From: Bipolaris cookei
Taxonomy: Eukaryota; Ascomycota; Dothideomycetes; Pleosporales; Pleosporaceae
NCBI GenBank assembly: GCA_002286855.1
Contig: NRSV01000015.1
Coordinates: 310,001-374,000, forward strand
Direction: 5' to 3'
Length of the DNA: 64,000 nt
Part shown: positions 34,539 through 47,259 of the stretch, in pieces
How the letters are laid out: every line of letters begins with the position of its first letter
Numbering within the stretch: the first letter of the stretch is position 1
The notes under the pieces: generated by a model
Databases searched by the model: none
Told to the model about the DNA's origin: nothing
The model's input: only the letters and a program-made list of their open reading frames with translations
Position numbers and translations under genes: made by a program

Positions 34539-36681
34539 TCATACATCTTCTTTCCCCTTAATCTCATCCACCTTAGCCGCTACCTCTATCCCCTTTGTCC
34601 TTCGCTCCCTCTCCCTCTCCTCTTTCTCTTCTCTCTTCTTCTGTCTCAAGTATTGACAAAATCTACTCTTATCCCTCATCTTCTCGCCCCACTTGACGAA
34701 CACAAACGGCACCACGCACAGGACTAGCGAGAAAAACCCCAGCAGGGTCGTCGCCCACGCTACACCCATAGTCCTGTACATTGGCTTCGTGGCAAACGGC
34801 AACACGGCCCCAAACGATGATCGAGACAGCGAAGCAGCAGCCATGGCCGAGGCGGCAAAGACTTCGTAAGCGTCAACAAGGTAGTTTAGCAGAGCCATAA
34901 AAAGACATAAATAACCCATGCCAAATAGGACTCCAGCAAGCACGGGCACAATCCAGTGAATATCCTTTCGCGCCGTCCAGCCTAGCCAGAAAGCACTGAT
35001 GACGAAAAAGGGGCCTGCGATACATGCAAGGGGAAGTCGACGCATCTCCTCACGTTGCGACCAGGGGCGCTGTAGACGCTGGGCGCGTGCAAGGTACCAG
35101 TCCCAGGCAAGGTAGATGCCTGCAGAGATGGTGGCTCCGACGCCAATAGGTAGGAATGCCAGACCCATTTCTCCGGCGTTGAAACCATATGTTCCTGTGA
35201 AGATTATAGGGTAGGATTGCATGAAAATGTAGAATATGGAATCTAGATTTTTCGTAAGCACCAGCCGTGAATATCTATAGGTAAAAGAAAATGGCCATAC
35301 GAACTTACATGCGTAGCTCAAGTACAGGCAAGTGAAAAGGACGAGTGGCTCAAAGATCACCATTCGCAATGGCCGCGTCAAGATGACCGTAACAATGTGA
35401 TTCAAGTCTGTCTTCTCCAACTCCAGTGGTGCAACGATACTCTCATCACCCGTCTCCTTGCGTAGTCGCTGAGCACGACGCTTCAGAATTGTCGGGCCAT
35501 ACGTCTCATCGAAGAAGTAGAAAATAGGCCATGTCGCGCCTGCGAAGATGGCCCCAACCCAAAAAGCCCAACTCCAGTCGACCACGGAAACGAAACCTGA
35601 TATCGGGGGTCCTAATATAGGACCAAATGTCGTCGCAGCCTAACTCATAAGATCAGAAACCAACCCCAGAACATTTATCATTGTAATGACGCACCATGAA
35701 TATTGCCATGCTCCTCCCGCGATATTTTGGGTTATGATAAATATCCGCACAAATACCACCAACAACACTAATCGCACAGCTTCCGCCTACACCAACGAGG
35801 AACCTGAACACGACTAGAGCGCCAAAGTTGGGCGAAAGTGCCGACGCAATCGAAAAGATTGTCAAGATGACAAACGATATCACCATTGTGCCTTTGCGGC
35901 CGTAGCTCTCAGAAAGTGGACCCCATAACATAGGACCGCATGCGTACCCAACTAGGTACATGGATGTAGGCAGGACGAGCATGTACTCGTTATATTCATT
36001 GAAATGACGGGATATGGGTCCTGCAGCTCCTGCAGCTAAACTTGAGTTCATAGTGCTGTTCATGACTAGATATGCTTAGTTTGAGGAGGGAAGATGGGGG
36101 GCGAGGAAGGAGAGTGCCTACCGGCCATGATTGCAACGAAGACGGCGTAAATTTTCTTCCACTGCACAAACTATCAGTACTATACCACTAGAAAGATAAA
36201 TTGGATCTGCTCACACGACCCCAATTATCTGGATTCTCAGGATCTCCGTCTTCAAATCTTAAGACACGCCGCCGTTGACCATGCTTACTCGACGTCTCAG
36301 ACGGTGCACTCGTCCCATTGTGCGAACTCGATACTCGGGACTCTACTCTCTCAATAGAATCCTCGTGCTCGATATCAGATTCATCAACGTCTTTCTTGAG
36401 TTCTTTCAAGTGTGCTGCACGCGCGGTGTCCACGCCGGCTAAGCATATCCGTCAGTAAGTCAACTCTCTCACCGACCCCAAATTTCCCCTCCCAAAAAAA
36501 AGAGTGAAACAAAGAAGAAAAGGTGAAAGAAACACATACACCGCTGTCTGCTCACACTGCTCTGACTCTTCGACGTAAAACTCCGCACCAGCGCAACTGG
36601 CGATGTGATAGCCTCATGCGTAGGTCCTACACCCTGTTGCTCCCGGGAATAACTCTTTTCAAGATCAGCCCCGGACTCCAT
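34539..36681 (-). CDS. Major facilitator superfamily transporter (DHA1-type)
   Basis: Six exons, complement(join(34539..35242,35309..35639,35695..36065,36122..36161,36216..36438,36540..36681)), about 603 aa; every join is in phase. A polar cytosolic N-terminus of about 120 residues, including a FEDGDPENPDNW element typical of fungal drug/polyamine carriers, precedes the first helix. MFS motif A is present as GPLSESYGRK after TM2. The remaining segments give about 12 helices, and the C-terminus is basic and coiled. DHA1 proteins expel drugs or move polyamines and other small molecules by H+ antiport; the substrate here is unknown. The exon containing the 35242 acceptor could be read through without a frame break, so that intron might occasionally be retained. 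Confidence 0.87.
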
Positions 36682-37549
36682 CCTCCTAGAGTAATTATTT
36701 CCCCTCTCCTTCTACTTTAACCGACAATTAAAAGAATAACAATGATTGGTTCAAATGACGTAGTCTACTTGTCATACAAGACCACCCAGCAAGTCACTCT
36801 CGACAGAAAAAAAAATTGGCGGGAAAGTAGAACAAAGAGTATTTTGAGAGCCATGTAGGCAGAGTAAATGTAAAATAGAAAAATAGAAGGGAAATAAACG
36901 GGCATTCCAATACCCAGACCGATGGCATGCAAAGCACCACCGCTACTTCGGCATTAGACCCGCCCGCTTCTCCCAAGCAACGATCGTCAACGGGTGCAGA
37001 TACATGCACTATGATTTATAAATGACTGCATAATCTCGACTCTAGATTGGATTAGAGAAGCGGGGATCATCATAGCGCCTGGCCCATATCCCAATGGATG
37101 TGGGGCTGGCCCGTTGAGACAAACCGTTCAACGGAGTGCTATTATCCCCATTAAGCCATTGCATATTGGAGGAGAAGCAAGGCTTGTACTTCATAGGGCG
37201 TATGAGATCAACAGGGTTGGGCAGAATCAATTTGGTACGGTGTTCTGGGCTGTGTTCCATGGGTGGAAAGGGAAAAGGGCCAGCTCATACATGATGTGTA
37301 TGTGTGTGTGCCAAGAGTTTGAGTCACGTACGTATCTGTGCATATGTTTTTCGTCTGCACGAGGGCACATTGCTAGTCCGATAGTGTAACGGTGCGAATT
37401 CCGAGGTCGGAGTCGGGATAATGAACTTCGGAATTGGGTGTATCTAGAAACGCATCTTCTTTTTTTGTATCGATTTGCTGCAGTCATGAATCGTAGGAAG
37501 GAAGATCAAGGAAACGTCTAGCTGCTTTGTGGACTACTAGAATTTTTTT
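36682..37549. other. Intergenic region upstream of the MFS gene
   Basis: Holds the MFS promoter and the prefoldin 3' UTR. An imperfect inverted repeat based on GAATTCCGAAG occurs near 37394-37440. No gene was recognised. Confidence 0.45.
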
Positions 37550-38150
37550 TTACGTCTCTAGATTGATGCTGCGGCCGAAACGGCCATATAGGGCCTTCTT
37601 TAGCTCTCCCATTTCTTCTTGGATCCCCTCGAGCTTCGTCTTGAGGGCGTCGACTTCGCCTTCGATGGTCTCGGTTGATGAGCTGAGGAGCTCGAGAACT
37701 TGGGGCTGGGGTAATGAGATGAAGCAGTCGCCGACTTTGTATCTGTTTTTGTGGATTAGTATATAATCCACCTCGTTCTAAATAACAAGGAAAATAGATA
37801 TAGTTCACATAGAATAACTTACGGTACTTTCTCTTCCTCATCCACGAGCTCTAGTTCACCCGAGATTTCCTCAAGATCCTCTTTCTCCTTCTGTGCTTGC
37901 TGGTTAGTCTGAGAGGAGATTTAGAGAAAGCAATTGGGGCGTACAATCTTCGCCCGTAGTTCTTCTTCGAGTATTTCCTCCTTTTGGTGCAGAGAACTGA
38001 ATCTGTTGATCTTCTCTTGATCCTCACGTCGCACCTCGAGATCCTCGCTCTGCGCTGAGGCCTCGTCGTCTTTGGTGAGCTGCCACCTGATTAGCGCCGG
38101 ACTGCCGAACACAATGTGAAAATTATGCTCCTCACCATGCGGCGTTGCAT
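37550..38150 (-). CDS. GIM3: Prefoldin subunit 4
   Basis: Four exons, complement(join(37550..37742,37823..37890,37945..38079,38136..38150)), 136 aa. A short first exon codes for MQRRM. The protein is almost all helical, with two coiled-coil arms, the beta-hairpin YKVGDCFISLPQPQVLELL between them, and the ending FGRSINLE, close to the known fungal Gim3 ending. Prefoldin is a cytosolic hexamer that captures nascent actin and tubulin and passes them to the CCT chaperonin. Exon 3's acceptor was placed at GCACAG because the nearer AG lies too close to the CTAAC branch. The protein is a little longer than yeast Gim3. Confidence 0.9.
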
Positions 38151-38433
38151 TTTGGTGTCGTGACTACTCGTGCAATAGATAATCTGATATTGGATTGGAG
38201 CGAGATTGTGCAGACTTAGCTGCGGCGTTTGAAGCGTCGGTGTCTAGACTTGAGTGTTGTTTGTGCCTTCGGGTACGCAAACGCCAAGACCATCGCGGGT
38301 CAGGCATGAACCATCTTCATAGTTGGTCCGAGATGTTTACCAATTTCCACTACAGATTAATTTTAGGGCTTATTCACAGAATATTCCTTATATTAATATT
38401 CGCTAAATATATCCCAATCCATATGTACTCGAT

Positions 38434-41400
38434 CTAGGCAACTCTCTCGAATGTCGCACCCAGCTCATCTCGCTTTTCCACCAGTTCACTGCTCATCTGG
38501 CTATTTTGAGCATCGCTGAGTGCCCGCAAAATATCGCTTTCTGCCTTGTCTCTAACCAAATTACGAAGAGCTTGAATTAAGAACCCAGAGAACGAACCCA
38601 CGGACCATTCGTCTGGCACAATCGCCAAAACGTCAGCTACATCAAGCCAGCCACCGAAACGTTCAAGAAGTTCACTCGTGCGTTCGATACGCTGAGAGAG
38701 ATCTTCAATATTCAAGAACTCTCGCAAGAGAACTCCGAACAAACGAGATTGCTCTTCGCGAGTGGGAATCCGATTGAGCGAAACAGGAGGCCCGCCAGTT
38801 GTTACAGGGCGATGGACGGATGCATAGCCGTAAAGGCAGTAATTTATGGCGGTATCGTAGTCGCCGAGGCCATGTGTGAGTAGTTTCAAGGCTTCTTCAT
38901 GTCTTTCCTGTCGGCCATTCAAAATGATCATCTCAGAGACAAGCTCTTGCTCATAGGGCTGTAGACGCGACAACACTGCATTGACGTCGTAAGACGATGT
39001 CTCGCCAAGCAACTGAAGTAGGCGAAGCCTGGCACGGCACCACTCGACATCACTAGCGTTGTCACTTATGAACAAGTAGTACGTGGGTTTGGGTGGCTCG
39101 AGGATACGGTACGTCTCGTAGCCTTGGGACAACGTAGTGCGCGACTCGGGGTTCTTCTCGAGCTCGCTGATGATCGTATCAAGATAGAAGGCAATCAGTT
39201 CGTTCACGTATTGTGGATGCTGGAAATGATGTTAGTGAAAATATCGGCAAGGATCAACCTTCTAAACAAACCTTCTTGCTTCCGAACACAAGGTACTCCA
39301 GATACTCTTTGACTGCACCTGGCGCTTTCTCTCTTAGTAAATCAACAGCTCGTGCAGGATCAAATCTGACCCTGCTCTGGTCATCAGCAAAGACCTGGAC
39401 GCCGAGATTAGGGTTTCGATTTGCAAGCCATGCGCCGTATTCTTCGACCAGGGTTTGATCGCGAATCTTGCTCAAGTATTCTCGCACCTTGAGCTCGCCA
39501 TCTACAAGCTCGCCGCCTCTGTCTTCTTCGCCTTCAATGATCCGCCTCCAGGTTGCAAGCACCTTGGATGATTTGACAGAAGCCTTGCAATTACCTTGGT
39601 ATAACCGACTAAGTACATAGAGACGCTTGAATTGTTCGAGTAGTTCGACGGCTCTGTCAAAACATTCAACTTCTCTATCGACAAGTTCGTAAAGCTCTGC
39701 TCGGTGGCTACCTGGGCTTGATGTCCCCTTTGAAGTCCCCTGGTCCAAGAGTAGAAGGATGTGAAGCAGTGCTGCATCAATAGTCTTGAACACATGAGGG
39801 TCATTTGTTACGCTTGCCATTCCTTTCCGCCTCTTCCAGAATTGAAGATAGCGCTTGACAAAATGTAGCAGGTTGTCGCCAAACGGCCCGCTGGCGTTCG
39901 TCGACATGGCGGAAAAGTCAATTTGATGCAGAAACTGTTCTACCATGGTCGTGATTCCGCCATATATTTGTATGCCATCGGATCCTTGAACTACCTCTTT
40001 GCTAAGAATGGGCATTAGACTCAGGACAACCCGTGGATCCATCTCACCCTCAATCAGCGCTTGCTCGGTAATGCGCTTCTCATTCTCGAATATGATAATG
40101 TTCGTCTTGGTGCGGAGAACCACATCCATGAAGAGCATGAGCGAGGCCTTTTGGCGGATGTAGATGAGACTGAGGTACTCTGACTCATTGCGTGGCTCCT
40201 GCCCGCGTATATCGCCAAGTAGTCTCTCCAGTAATGCTCGATTCGGTTGTATACGCGTCCTATCTCCTTGGGTGGCATATTGAGCCTCCTCAATTCGAGC
40301 ATCTAGACGAGTCACCAATGGATTGCGTACGGTCCACCAAATCTGATCTCCAGCCCAAACAACAGTTTGCGACTGTAACCTTGAGAGGCGCTCAACGAAG
40401 TCCCGATCTGCTTTTGTCTGAGCTTTTGGCTTTTCAACAGATTTTCCTGAAACAGTCTCAGAAGACTCAAGTCGCAGTGGCTGTACGGTAAGTTTTGCGC
40501 CTACTTCTGGGATGACCAGATCATAAGGCCGAACCACGGTACGCATACCGACTGGAGCTGAGATATAGGAGCTGCTGTCATCCACTGTGAGACCCAGCGG
40601 ACTGAAATTGAGCCAGTGTTTTTCGACTTCTCTATCACTTGGGTCCACGTCCCACCGTTGAATCTCCACGCCATAAGTCAGGGTACCCTCATGTTCTCGA
40701 TGCACAACAGCTAACACGTAGCCTTCCTCAGCGCTCATGTTTGTGCCCATAGATCCGGACATGTCTACCCCGGACCCGTCTACCGCAATGGCGTCGGGAT
40801 AACTGCTGAACTGGATGCTTCCGCGACACATGTCACCATCAAGATTTACAAACATACCAACACCCTGATCAGTGGGCGTAGTACCCACTGTAAGCACGAA
40901 CTCATTTGGATTTGGTGACGCGACATGAGGTTTCAGTGGAATGAAACGCGGCGGCTCAGGTAGTGAGGATTCCTCTTGGGGCTGGTTGTCCTCCGAAGGT
41001 GGTGCAGGCAGAGGTTTGTCGGGCGAAGTTGCTCCGCCACGAGAGGTATCAAACGCTCTTTCCGTTCCCTCACCTGTTACCTGTGGTTGAAAGGATGATC
41101 GTGCTCGAGCTGGCGACATATCACGAGACAAAGACTCTGGCACGTCGAAACCATATCGTTGCGCTGCAGGACGCGGGCTTGCAGTGCGAGAGGAGTGACC
41201 ACTCAAGCCTAGAACGCTCAGACTTGTACTTCTCACATGACCATGCTGCTCTTCCAGACGCGGCTGTGGACTAGCTGAAGAGATGCTCCTAGATGGCGCA
41301 TTCGGCACGGTAGCCAGATGTTCGGCGGCCCCACCTACGTCGCCAGCATCTGGATCTAAAGATGAAATGGGGAAGAGGCCAATCTTCTGCTGGTGCACCA

Positions 41401-42089
41401 CATCAAGAAGCGCATAGGAGTGGGCATCGGCGGCACATGAAAAGGTATCGCGGCGCACTGATACCAAACAGCCTCCATACTCGATTGCTTTAATGGCTTT
41501 TGGGGGCGAGTTCTCGGATATCTGCACCAGTCGCAGTCGCTTCTTTAGCCCAATGACCACCACAACGCCATCTTCAGGAGGCGCATCTAGGTCTTGGTTG
41601 AGGTCCACACCCCCGACCCAGAGGCATCCGATGGGCTTGAAGGTTGAGTCTGGGCTCAATTCAGGAAGCGAGTACAGCGAGAGGGTGTTGTTACAAAGCA
41701 CGCAGGCCTTGTTGATGCTGGGAAGGAGCAGGATCTGCTGTACACCGGGTCCATTGGGATCGTTGTGCGGAGGCTCCAATCTCGAGGCGATGATGGCCGT
41801 TGGTTCTTCAACAGGGTCGTCGGACTCGGGTGGCAGCAGAACAAAGTGAAGGATCTCGGCGGCTGAAGTCCCGACATAGAGATTGCCGTCTTCACAGGTC
41901 AGCAAGCCCCAGGATGGCTGGAAATAATGGGAGATACACACCCGACACTTCTACGCAGGTGATACGGACATTGTCGGAGGCGCCATCAGCGGCCAGTGGC
42001 AGGTTGGCGACGAGCTTGCGGAGGATGTAGGGGCCGTGTTGCGGGGGACGTCGCCCGGACAGCTGCGACTGGGAAGATGCTTCTGCCAT
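38434..42089 (-). CDS. VPS3: CORVET subunit Vps3 (TGFBRAP1/Vps39-like, CNH domain)
   Basis: Three exons, complement(join(38434..39219,39272..41889,41942..42089)), 1,183 aa; both introns join in phase. The N-terminal half is a citron-homology (CNH) type beta-propeller (from about residue 30), interrupted by a Ser/Pro-rich insert at about 215-330. The C-terminal half is alpha-solenoid with the Vps39/TRAP1-type segments, including YVNELIAFYLDTI near the start of the last exon and QERHEEALKLLTHGLGDY. In yeast Vps3 is the Rab5/Vps21-binding subunit of the CORVET tethering complex on early endosomes. Vam6/Vps39 of HOPS shares the layout, so the subunit name is probable rather than certain. Divergent from COY1. 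Confidence 0.8.
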
Positions 42090-42388
42090 GGTGTTGAAGC
42101 ATCACATGCGCCATGACCGGCTATACCTGCGATGTCATTGTGGGTGGATGTGTAGTCGGGAGCCTGGCAAGCTATGTACCATGTATCGCGCTTCCTATGC
42201 TCCATAGCCCAGCCCACCAATTAGGGCCGCCTAACGCCGCACCCTCCGCAGTTTCATGGGCACCTGGCATGCATACGTAACCTACCACGTCCACCTCGTC
42301 ACCTTCAACGCGCCGTCCACAAGATCCAGTGCTGCACGCAAATACCTATACGTCTTCCACAACTGGCACTGACGACCGCAGCGTTACC
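42090..42388. promoter_or_regulatory. Shared divergent promoter of VPS3 and COY1
   Basis: 299 bp separate the two divergent start codons, both of membrane-trafficking genes. No TATA box was recognised. Confidence 0.5.
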
Positions 42389-44768
42389 ATGGAGGGTGGC
42401 ATTGACATGGAGGACACCGTCGTGGCTCCACCAACCACCAGCGAGCAATCGCAAGCACCCGGACATGTTCCCGAAGAAGGCAACAAGTTCCAAAAGGCCA
42501 TCGGCGCATGGAGAAGTATGGAATGCTACTATGGAACTAACCTGCACATATAGGCTAACAATGCGCCAGACATCGACCTCACCTCGCTCATCCCACAACT
42601 TGATACTGTAGCCTCAGACCTCGTTGCGCACCAGCGAGACACTCTCACGCAAAGAAAAGACCTCGCGCAAAAGACCAAAGACTTTAGGAAATTAGACGAC
42701 GCAAGCAAACTCAACGACATCAAAGGCATCCTCAAGTGTAAGCACGTGGCAGCGCGCTGGGATTGACTTGTTTATGCTAAGCTAACTTGACAGCTTACCA
42801 AAACTTCATTGATCTCATATCCAACCAGTCCAAGACTGTGCAGGCCGCCTTCTTCCAAGTTTACTCGCCGCTTTCCGAGGCTCCCGATCCGTATCCTTTG
42901 CTCGAAGCCTCCGTCGACTCCCTCGTAACCTCCGAGGAGCTCGTGCCAAAACTCACAGCTGAAAACGAGCGCTTGCAGAAAACCGTAGCCCGACTTACAA
43001 CACAGCTCGATGAGTCGGAGAAGAAGCTGGAAGAGGAACACACTGCACGTAAGGCTCTTGAAGATAGCCGCGACAGCAAGATCAAGGAGGTTGAGGCATC
43101 ATGGTCGGCTGTCTTGAGCGAGAAGCAGGACAACTGGGAGTCCAAGGAGAAGGCCTTGGAAGAGAAGGTTGAGAACCAGGATCGGTTGCTGAAGGAGCTC
43201 AAGGCCAGCTATGAAGTCTCACAACGACTTGGTCAGGGAGAGGCAGCCGAAGAAGGAGGCCGAGGTGTCACAGCTGCGGAGCTCGAGATTGTCAGCTCAG
43301 AGCTTGAGCGAACAAGCCACCGGCTGGCCGAGATTACGGCCCGGAACGAACAACTACGTCTGGAGTTGGCTCAGTCTGCATCGGCACCGGCTCAACAAGT
43401 CGCAATTGAAGACGACCCTGCCTTCCTACGCCTGCGATCTGAAAACTCGTCACTCCTGCGAAAGCTGGAAAATGCGCGTTTCGAAAAGGATTCCGACAGG
43501 TCGCGCCTGGAAACCGAAATGCGGAGCTTGGAACGGGAGATCAAGTCTTTAAAGAGCGAGAAAGAAGCGCTTCGCGAAAAGGTCCAAAAATGGAGCGACT
43601 ATGAGAACGTCAAGCAGGAACTTGAGGTCTTGAAGGTATGGTTTCCAAAAGTATGCAACCATGGATGCACACTAACCTGCGCTAGTCAATCGAGTTCGCA
43701 ACTGGCGATGACGATGACGAGACCACTGAGATTGCACTCTCACCAAATGGTGCATCTGGCAAAGGCAAGGGAGAGACGCTGGAACAGCTCTTGCTTGCTC
43801 GTAACAAAAAGCTCAGCAATGAGCTTACAGTCATGCGCGTGTCACATCAAGACCTGCAGAGCAGGCTAGAGGCGCTTCAAGAGGAGCTGTCAAATACAAA
43901 CATGGACTTGGAAAAGTCCCGGCAGCTCAACGAGACCTTGGAGGCTGACCTTGAAAAAGTCCAGCAAGAGGCTACAAATGCTTTTGACCCTTCGGGCATG
44001 TCAGTCGCGGGCACATATGTCTCGCGATTTCCACAGTCGTCCTTTGGTGGTCGAAAAGGTCGCTCATCGCCTACATCTTCAATCATTTCAGGCTTTGACA
44101 ATTCTTCACAAGCCCCTACGCTTGCCTCTCTTCGTGCAGGGGGAGGCGGTGGTGAAATAGGAGGCGGCTCAGGCATCCTCCCCATGGTCACCGCACAGCG
44201 CGATCGCTTCAAGAAGCGCAACTCCGAACTTGAAGCCGAGCTCCAGAAATCCTACCAGACCATATCCTCTCTCCGAAGCGAAGTTGGTGCATTGCAAAAG
44301 GACAACCTGGATCTCTATGAAAAGACCAGGTATGTCAGCAGTTACAATGCGGTCAACAGGGGCCCTGCATCCAGTGCCTCGAGCTTTGCCGCAAACCCGA
44401 ACCCCTCGGCTATTAACATGGGCGATGGAGGCACCTCAATAGTCGATACAAAATACCGCTCAGTATATGAGTCCAATATCAGCCCTTTTGCGGCCTTCCG
44501 AGGCCGCGAAAGCGCCCGAGCAATGAAGCGCATGCATCTCTTCGAACGCATGATATTACGCGTCACCAAGTTTGTGCTGCAGACGCGTACGAGTCGAAAC
44601 TTATTTGCGGGATACCTGCTAGCGCTTCATTTCATGGTTTTCTATTTTCTCTTTAGTTACGAGGCGGGGGCTGGAGCGGCGGCTGTTGCTGCTGCCGGAC
44701 CGGGAGGGCCTCTTCCTGGGGCCGAAGACACGCATGTTTGGCATAATGAGGATGAGGGCCATTCGTGA
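42389..44768 (+). CDS. COY1: CASP-family Golgi coiled-coil membrane protein (Coy1)
   Basis: Four exons, join(42389..42515,42570..42737,42794..43635,43686..44768), 739 aa. The ATG at 42389 is in an ACCATGG context. Long coiled coils fill about residues 100-460 (heptad runs around LEEKVENQDRLLKEL). They are followed by the CASP C-terminal region with the RDRFKKRNSELEAEL stretch and a single transmembrane anchor (LLALHFMVFYFLFSY, about residues 695-712) near the end. CASP/Coy1 proteins are tail-anchored golgins that act in retrograde intra-Golgi traffic. The Ser/Gly-rich region before the anchor is low complexity. The tail after the anchor is Ala/Gly-rich and acidic. Confidence 0.88.
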
Positions 44769-45504
44769 TGCGGTTTGAGAGGTCACAGGGGCACAGGATG
44801 GTGTTTGTTGTTTGGACCATGTAATATTAGGGTCGTTTCCACAAGTGACTTTTTCCTTCCTGTCGGGATGTAGAGTTACACGTTTCGGCCGTATACGTAC
44901 GCGCCTGGTACAATGTGTACTTTGAACCGGGGCCTGATATTTGTTCTTTTTGCACTTCTTCTCTTTTGCTCAATCAAGCTGTGTACGATGTGTAACGCCC
45001 TTTTTTCATTTTTTTTCGACATGTGGTTGGCATACTGAGGATATTCGAAAACACCATATCACACGTATCTCTCACAAGACTAGACCCACATGCCTAGCAA
45101 TTGGCAATCTAAACATGTCAAAAATCCAAGGCTACAGGATTCTAGAGTTTGCCTTGTACAAACAGGTTCCTTGGTATGACAATGCACCGGCACTTGATCT
45201 ATCCGGCGGCTGTGTACTCGACACTCGAATACTTGGAAGCGCTAAACACTCGACGAATAGTTTTTCTACACCTGCCTAGCCGCAAACCTACTTTCCAAGA
45301 GAAGCAGTACTCCTTGCACACGCGCTTCGCAGTAACAGAAATGACAGGAACAAAGTTGAGTTCGTGTCATCCATCCAAACCTCCAAGCATTCGCTTTAGT
45401 GTCTGGATACCGGCACAGCGATGCGCCTTAGAACTTTGGTGTACAAAGTCACAGTACACACAGTTAGATTTCCCTTTGTGTCTAGTTACTACAACAAAGT
45501 ACTA

Positions 45505-45507
<3 letters not shown>

Positions 45508-45546
<39 letters not shown>
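45508..45546 (+). repeat. (CA)n microsatellite
   Basis: About 19 CA repeats without interruption, ending in CACACGTAATTG. Confidence 0.9.
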
Positions 45547-45547
<1 letters not shown>

Positions 45548-47163
45548 AATTGAACTCCATCCAGCAATCTTTCTCGAAAAACAAAAAAAACACGTAATCA
45601 GACCATGCTGACTCAAGTGCAAGCTTCCCCTCCCCTCGCCCCCTACACACCGAGAAAACGAACAAAACACAACTAAGTAACGGGTACTTAGCCGAACACC
45701 ACGCCCGTCCCTTGCCGTGAACCCGCGCCCTCGCCATACCGCTACCCGGCCAAGCGCCCACCGTTCCTCGCCCTCCTTCGCGCCCGGCCCCCCTCCCCGC
45801 CACATCATTGGCTCCACCGCGCCTTCCTCTCGCGGCTAGTCCCAGTGGAGCAATATTAGCTGTCAATTTCTGTCGGCTATATTAGGACACTTTATGTATC
45901 TATTTATTTCCTTGTTCTAGTTGTTTACTTTAGTTGGACCTTCTGGAAGGGGTTTGGTGCGGGGGGGAGGGGGGGCATGAGGGACATGGTAAGTAAGAGG
46001 GCGGGTAGGTGGGAAGTGGGAAGGATAAGCTATGTATGGGGTAGTACGGGCGGCTCTGCGGGTGGGGGGGTTGCGCGATGGAGGGTATTTTGGGTGTGTA
46101 ATTTCCACCGGTGTTGATGCTGGGGTGCTGGTATGGTGTTGGGGATATGATACTGTTCCTTTGTGAGATGGGTATATTGTTGGATCAAGTTGCGCGTAGG
46201 GCGTAACATTCAGCTGCATGTGCGTCTTGAATACTTGAAGACAGCGCTATGCTCGCGGTCAGCACCGCGTCAGCGTAAAGCACATGTTCATGTGTAGCCA
46301 GATGACTACTATCCATGAAATCATCGCCCATCATGGCCAGGACGAGTTTCACGCTCCGCTCCCAGCAAATTCCCTACTCATCCCGCCTCTCCCGTCAGGC
46401 GTTCGCGTCAGCTCCTCATGCAGCCTAGAACCAAGCAGGTCCATCTCTTTTTCCTTCTTCCTCACTTTTGGGCGGCTCGATAGTCAAGCGAACCAAAAAA
46501 GAAAGGCAAAACGCACGTCCCCCTTCCCGCCTATGCATTGCTGCTGTCGAGCGCTGCCATCCAATCGTGCCCCTGCCAGCTATATTTGGGGTCTTTGTTT
46601 CCTGGCTTGCAAGGGTCCAAGAAGTGGGTACCACGGCGGTAACAGAGCGGTCGTGGCATGAGGGGAAGTGTAAACCACTGGGTTTTGGGCCAGGCACTAT
46701 GTCGACTACGCGCTGGAAAGCAAGCTGTTGTGTCGCGTGCGTTGGTCTAGAGTTTTGTGATGGGGATTGTGTATATAGGAACTGTTGTCGAACGGGTTTG
46801 TTTTGTTTCTTACTCACACACACTCACACTCACACGCTTACTCCTCTCTCTCTCCCCCTCTCCCGCTCCACGAATTACGGTCTTCCATTGTTCTGGGGTT
46901 ATTTCTTGCCTTCAACTTCGTTTCTGGGGGTCTTGCATCGTTTCACTCATCTTGTGATTTCTTTTAAAAATAATTCTCTCTCACTTCTCGATTTAAAACT
47001 ACGGATAGATTCCGTTCCGAGATTTTCTATTTACGAAAGAGGAAGCATCAGCATCAGCAACAAAGACAACTCACGCTCACATACCTTTACCAAAGATCTA
47101 TTCTGGGAAAAGATCGGTGTGATCAGGGTCTATTTTTTCACCTTCACCTTCTGCACTTGGAGA

Positions 47164-47170
47164 TATATAA
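47164..47170 (+). promoter_or_regulatory. Possible TATA box of the DUF3455-like gene
   Basis: TATATAA lies 96 bp upstream of the start codon of the secreted-protein gene. Plausible spacing; no other support. Confidence 0.35.
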
Positions 47171-47259
47171 CGATACCTGCCAACCTTGGATTGACGGTTA
47201 CACACAAACACCACAACGCCTATATCCACCTAAGCCTCTATAACCTCCGACCCGAAAAA

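Larger units (their letters stand above)
44769..47259. other. Intergenic region with (CA)n tract and G-rich block
   Basis: 2.5 kb without a recognisable gene. It contains a perfect (CA)n microsatellite (45508-45546), a G-rich block near 45960-45980, (CT)n near 46840-46865 and a TATATAA near 47164 that may serve the secreted-protein gene starting at 47260. Proline-rich minus-strand ORFs here are compositional. Confidence 0.5.

Noticed and set aside
45489..46219. Arg/Gly and Pro-rich minus-strand frames
   Set aside because: Low complexity from the G-rich block and (CA)n tract, with no conserved feature.
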